DNA from: Dallia pectoralis
Taxonomy: Eukaryota; Chordata; Actinopteri; Esociformes; Umbridae
Direction: 5' to 3'
Length of the DNA: 64,000 bases
NCBI GenBank assembly: GCA_029465975.1
Contig: CM055745.1
Location: forward strand, 7,487,752 to 7,551,751
The position numbers and the translations under genes are program-made. Positions 60,362 to 64,000 of this stretch are shown here, piece by piece (positions within the stretch are counted from its first letter, which is position 1; each line of letters starts with the position of its first letter). The notes below the pieces were generated by a model. It did not search any database. It was given only the letters and a program-made list of their open reading frames with translations, and was not told the origin of the DNA.

Positions 60362-62300
60362 ACACAGACACACCGTATTAGCACACTGTACTGGCAGACA
60401 GACACACCGTATTAGCACACTGTACTGGCAGACAGACACACCGTATTAGCACACTGTACTGGCAGACAGACACACCGTATTAGCACACTGTACTAGCAGA
60501 CAGACACACCGTATTAGCACACTGTACTGGCAGAAAGATACACCGTATTAGCACACTGTACTAGCAGACAGACACACCGTATTAGCACACTGTACTGGCA
60601 GAAAGATACACTGTATTAGCACACTGTACTGGCAGACAGACACACCGTATTAGCACACTGTACTGGCAGACAGACACACCGTATTAGCACACTGTACTGG
60701 CAGACAGACACACCGTATTAGCACACTGTACTGGCAGAAAGATACACTGTATTAGCACACTGTACTGGCAGACAAACACACCGTATTAGCACACTGTACT
60801 GGCAGAAAGATACACCGTATTAGCACACTGTACTGGCAGAAAGATACACTGTATTAGCACACTGTACTGGCAGACAAACACACCGTATTAGCACACTGTA
60901 CTGGCAGAAAGATACACCGTATTAGCACACTGTACTGGCAGACAGACACACCGTATTAGCACACTGTACTGGCAGAAAGATACAACGTATTAGCACACTG
61001 TACTAGCAGACAGACACACCGTATTAGCACACTGTACTGGGAGAATGATACACTGTATTAGCACACTGTACTGGCAGACAGACACACCGTATTAGCACAC
61101 TGTACTGGCAGACAGACACACCGTATTAGCACACTGTACTGGCAGAAAGATACACCGTATTAGCACACTGTACTGGCAGACAGACACACCGTATTAGCAC
61201 ACTGTACTGGCAGACAGACACACCGTATTAGCACACTGTACTGGCAGAAAGATACACTGTATTAGCACACTGTACTGGCAGACAGACACACCGTATTAGC
61301 ACACTGTACTGGCAGACAGACACACCGTGTTAGCACACTGTACTGGCAGACAGACACACCGTATTAGCACACTGTACTGGCAGACAGACACACCGTATTA
61401 GCACACTGTACTGGCAGAAAGATACACCGTATTAGCACACTGTACTAGCAGACAGACACACCGTATTAGCACACTGTACTGGCAGACAGACACACCGTAT
61501 TAGCACACTGTACTGGCAGAAAGATACACCGTATTAGCACACTGTACTAGCAGACAGACACACCGTATTAGCACACTGTACTAGCAGACAGACACACCGT
61601 ATTAGCACACTGTACTGGCAGAAAGATACACTGTATTAGCACACTGTACTGGCAGACAGACACACCGTATTAGCACACTGTACTGGCAGACAGACACACC
61701 GTATTAGCACACTGTACTGGCAGACAGACACACCGTATTAGCACACTGTACTGGCAGAAAGATACACTGTATTAGCACACTGTACTGGCAGACAAACACA
61801 CCGTATTAGCACACTGTACTGGCAGAAAGATACACCGTATTAGCACACTGTACTGGCAGACAGACACACCGTATTAGCACACTGTACTGGCAGAAAGATA
61901 CAACGTATTAGCACACTGTACTAGCAGACAGACACACCGTATTAGCACACTGTACTGGCAGAATGATACACTGTATTAGCACACTGTACTGGCAGACAGA
62001 CACACCGTATTAGCACACTGTACTGGCAGACAGACACACCGTATTAGCACACTGTACTGGCAGAAAGATACACCGTATTAGCACACTGTACTGGCAGACA
62101 GACACACCGTATTAGCACACTGTACTGGCAGACAGACACACCGTATTAGCACACTGTACTGGCAGAAAGATACACTGTATTAGCACACTGTACTGGCAGA
62201 CAGACACACCGTATTAGCACACTGTACTGGCAGACAGACACACCGTATTAGCACACTGTACTGGCAGACAGACACACCGTATTAGCACACTGTACTGGCT
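60362..62300. repeat. 34-bp minisatellite, about 57 copies, with block duplication
   Basis: Units contain GACAGACACACCGTATTAGC, ACACTGTACT and GGCA. Variants include GAAAGATACACC, GAAAGATACACT, GACAAACAC and CTAGCA. The rare ACAACGTATTAGC unit occurs at 60982 and 61900, exactly 27 units (918 bp) apart. It is followed both times by a CTAGCA unit and then a GAATGATACACT unit. Confidence 0.98.
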
Positions 62301-63353
62301 GACAGACAACTAGAGACATTAGCTGACAACCAGAGGGAACCAAGAGAAAAGAGAAAACAGAGTCGTCTGCCTTGCCGTGGCATCAGGAAAATACAGTTGT
62401 GGGAGCAGGTTAAATATTAAGCTAATCTTGTACACTGAAGTATGGTAGCTCTCTTTCTCTCTCTTTCTCTCTCTCTCCCTCTCTTCAAGCGGCAACAGTA
62501 TGTCTGGATCACATTCTGCTGCCAGAGCCGTCTCACAGAAAGAGATTTAACTCTTCGGCATGCCACTGCGGCTAGCGTGAAAGCTGCACGGTGAAGACAA
62601 AAAGCCCACATAGAAAAGTGAGGTAATTTCAGTATAACACTGTAGCACGAGCCAGGGTGAAGAGTAATAGAGTTACGGCTCAGTTAAACCTCCTTCAGCG
62701 TCGGCTATCTCCCAGCGGCTGAACACTGTACGTCCCTCACAGCAATGTTGGCATGCAGTCAAAAGCCTGATAAGCATTTTGGGTGAGACCTCATTGCTTT
62801 TCTGGAGGGAAAGCAGCTGCCGTGATTGGAATGCGATTAAGAATTCACAGACACCAGGAGAAGTTCCGATTTTACCCGGAGCAAAAAGGCAGAGCGTAGC
62901 TTCTCCGTGTATCAAAGGGACTCTGTAATGACGAAACACTTTGCCCAGTATATTTAAACCGAAAAGAAAGGGAACATTGCTTGATTGATCTGGGTCTAAA
63001 CCAACCCTCGCTCAACCATCCCTGACATCTGCTGTTTGCACTGGCATACCCAGACACCATGTCGCAGTGCGGGACTACAAAACATCATGGCAGACTTGTC
63101 CTCCACCATCTTAGTTCTTACTAATTATTCTTTAGACTCTAGTCCATTGACCCATCTGGGCTTTCGTTCTCTCCCTCCCTCTATCCTACCAGCTTCTCCG
63201 CTCGGCGACCAGCGTTTGGCTTTTTCTATTTGTGGCAGATTACTGTTACGCTATTGTAAAACTTCCTGCCTCGTTTGGCTGTGGTTCCGAAAGAAATCGG
63301 CGACGGCTGGGCTCACAGGCTTTGACTTCCCCCCCTCCTTCCTTCTCTCTCTA

Positions 63354-63387
<34 letters not shown>

Positions 63388-64000
63388 GGGAGCTCGAAAA
63401 AAGCAAACTGTAAAATCTCTGCATGTTGTGTGGACTTATTTCGATGGCTTACGCCTCTTATGCCAAATGAGAAGTTAAAGCTGGGAACAGGAGACTCGTG
63501 GCCTTACCAATTGAAAAGGTGGGGTAAACACTCTTCTTCTGCCTCGTTTTCGGCGTGTAACGTTCAGACGGATTATGGAAGACATTGCCCTGTTTGTTTG
63601 GTTGACACGGACAGAACTAGCAAACACGACTGCTGCTAACCTGGGCTGTCATCTTCAGTCCGACCGTTCGTGAGGGGGACATACGATACGAACGCAGCCT
63701 CTCTCGTTTATTCCTCGCTGGCTTTCTGTGTCTTCCTCCCTCGCTAACTGACCCGGGGCCAGCTCTGATCGATTCATCTAAGGAGTCTCTCTCTCTCTCT
63801 CTCTCTTTAAAACAAGGTTGAATAAGCTAGAGGTCGCTACATTTACTGGAGGTGCCAAAGACAGGGAGGTGTAACTAATATTTTACTTACTGACGCTAAT
63901 GCACAGCTGAGTTGGGGTGTATTTTACAGCCTTTCTAGACGTCTTTCAGAAACGGAGACACACCGGTTTGGACGTTTCTGTTTTGGAGTGAGTTAGAACC
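62301..64000. other. Right edge, no gene assigned
   Basis: About 1.7 kb with CT-rich tracts at 62451-62484, 63341-63388 and 63787-63808 and moderate CpG. The composition would fit the leader of a divergently transcribed neighbour, but no start codon with a recognisable protein lies in the window. In other vertebrates a WNT7B gene lies upstream of PPARA. I see no WNT7B coding sequence here. Confidence 0.3.

Noticed and set aside
62301..64000. Leader exon of a divergent WNT7B gene
   Set aside because: Only the gene order known from other vertebrates suggests it. No WNT coding sequence, start or donor can be identified.

Overview
This is vertebrate nuclear DNA, almost certainly from a ray-finned fish. 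Three exons on the minus strand encode the N-terminal part of peroxisome proliferator-activated receptor alpha (ppara). The start-codon exon (7410-7162) carries the A/B region, the second exon (6231-6074) the first zinc finger, and the third (2105-1967) the second zinc finger. The junctions keep frame (phase 1, phase 0, phase 1) and have GT/AG ends. The hinge and ligand-binding exons are not here and must lie to the left of base 1. Decayed copies of repeats I associate with salmonids and pikes (5545-5632, 31296-31345, 10378-10430) suggest a protacanthopterygian fish such as a pike, mudminnow or salmonid. That placement is from memory of those repeat families, not from a search.

Layout. Bases 1-7410 hold ppara coding exons and introns. 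From 7411 to about 58.5 kb I read one very long 5' intron without a recognisable gene. A 73-bp candidate untranslated exon with good splice sites lies at 58602-58530 (minus). A CpG-containing, purine-rich stretch at about 59.0-60.35 kb could hold the first exon or promoter, but I cannot fix a start site. Past a 34-bp tandem array, bases 62.3-64 kb have no recognisable coding sequence.

The outstanding property is tandem repetition. More than 30 separate minisatellite and microsatellite arrays cover roughly half of the 64 kb by my tally of their spans. Unit lengths run from 2 to about 77 bp. The largest are a 40-bp array (45.2-50.9 kb, about 140 units), 48/54-bp (40.0-42.9 kb), 53-bp (19.75-22.64 kb), 30-bp (2.78-4.75 kb), 19-bp (37.7-39.6 kb) and 34-bp (60.4-62.3 kb). 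Three arrays show higher-order structure like that of satellite DNA. Several carry transcription-factor-like words in every unit: CCAAT boxes beside the start-codon exon and at 56.2-56.6 kb, and a DR2 nuclear-receptor-like site at 35.6-36.8 kb. All long open frames inside arrays are by-products of repeat periodicity.

Mobile DNA includes a broken L2-like LINE reverse transcriptase fragment (9744-10004), two copies of a tRNA-headed SINE, and a 5' fragment of a hAT-like element. There is also a 1.43-kb foldback element with about 513-bp inverted arms (14656-16086) and a 587-bp Harbinger-like element with a MYB/SANT-like remnant (19020-19606). I found no CRISPR array, rRNA or functional tRNA gene.
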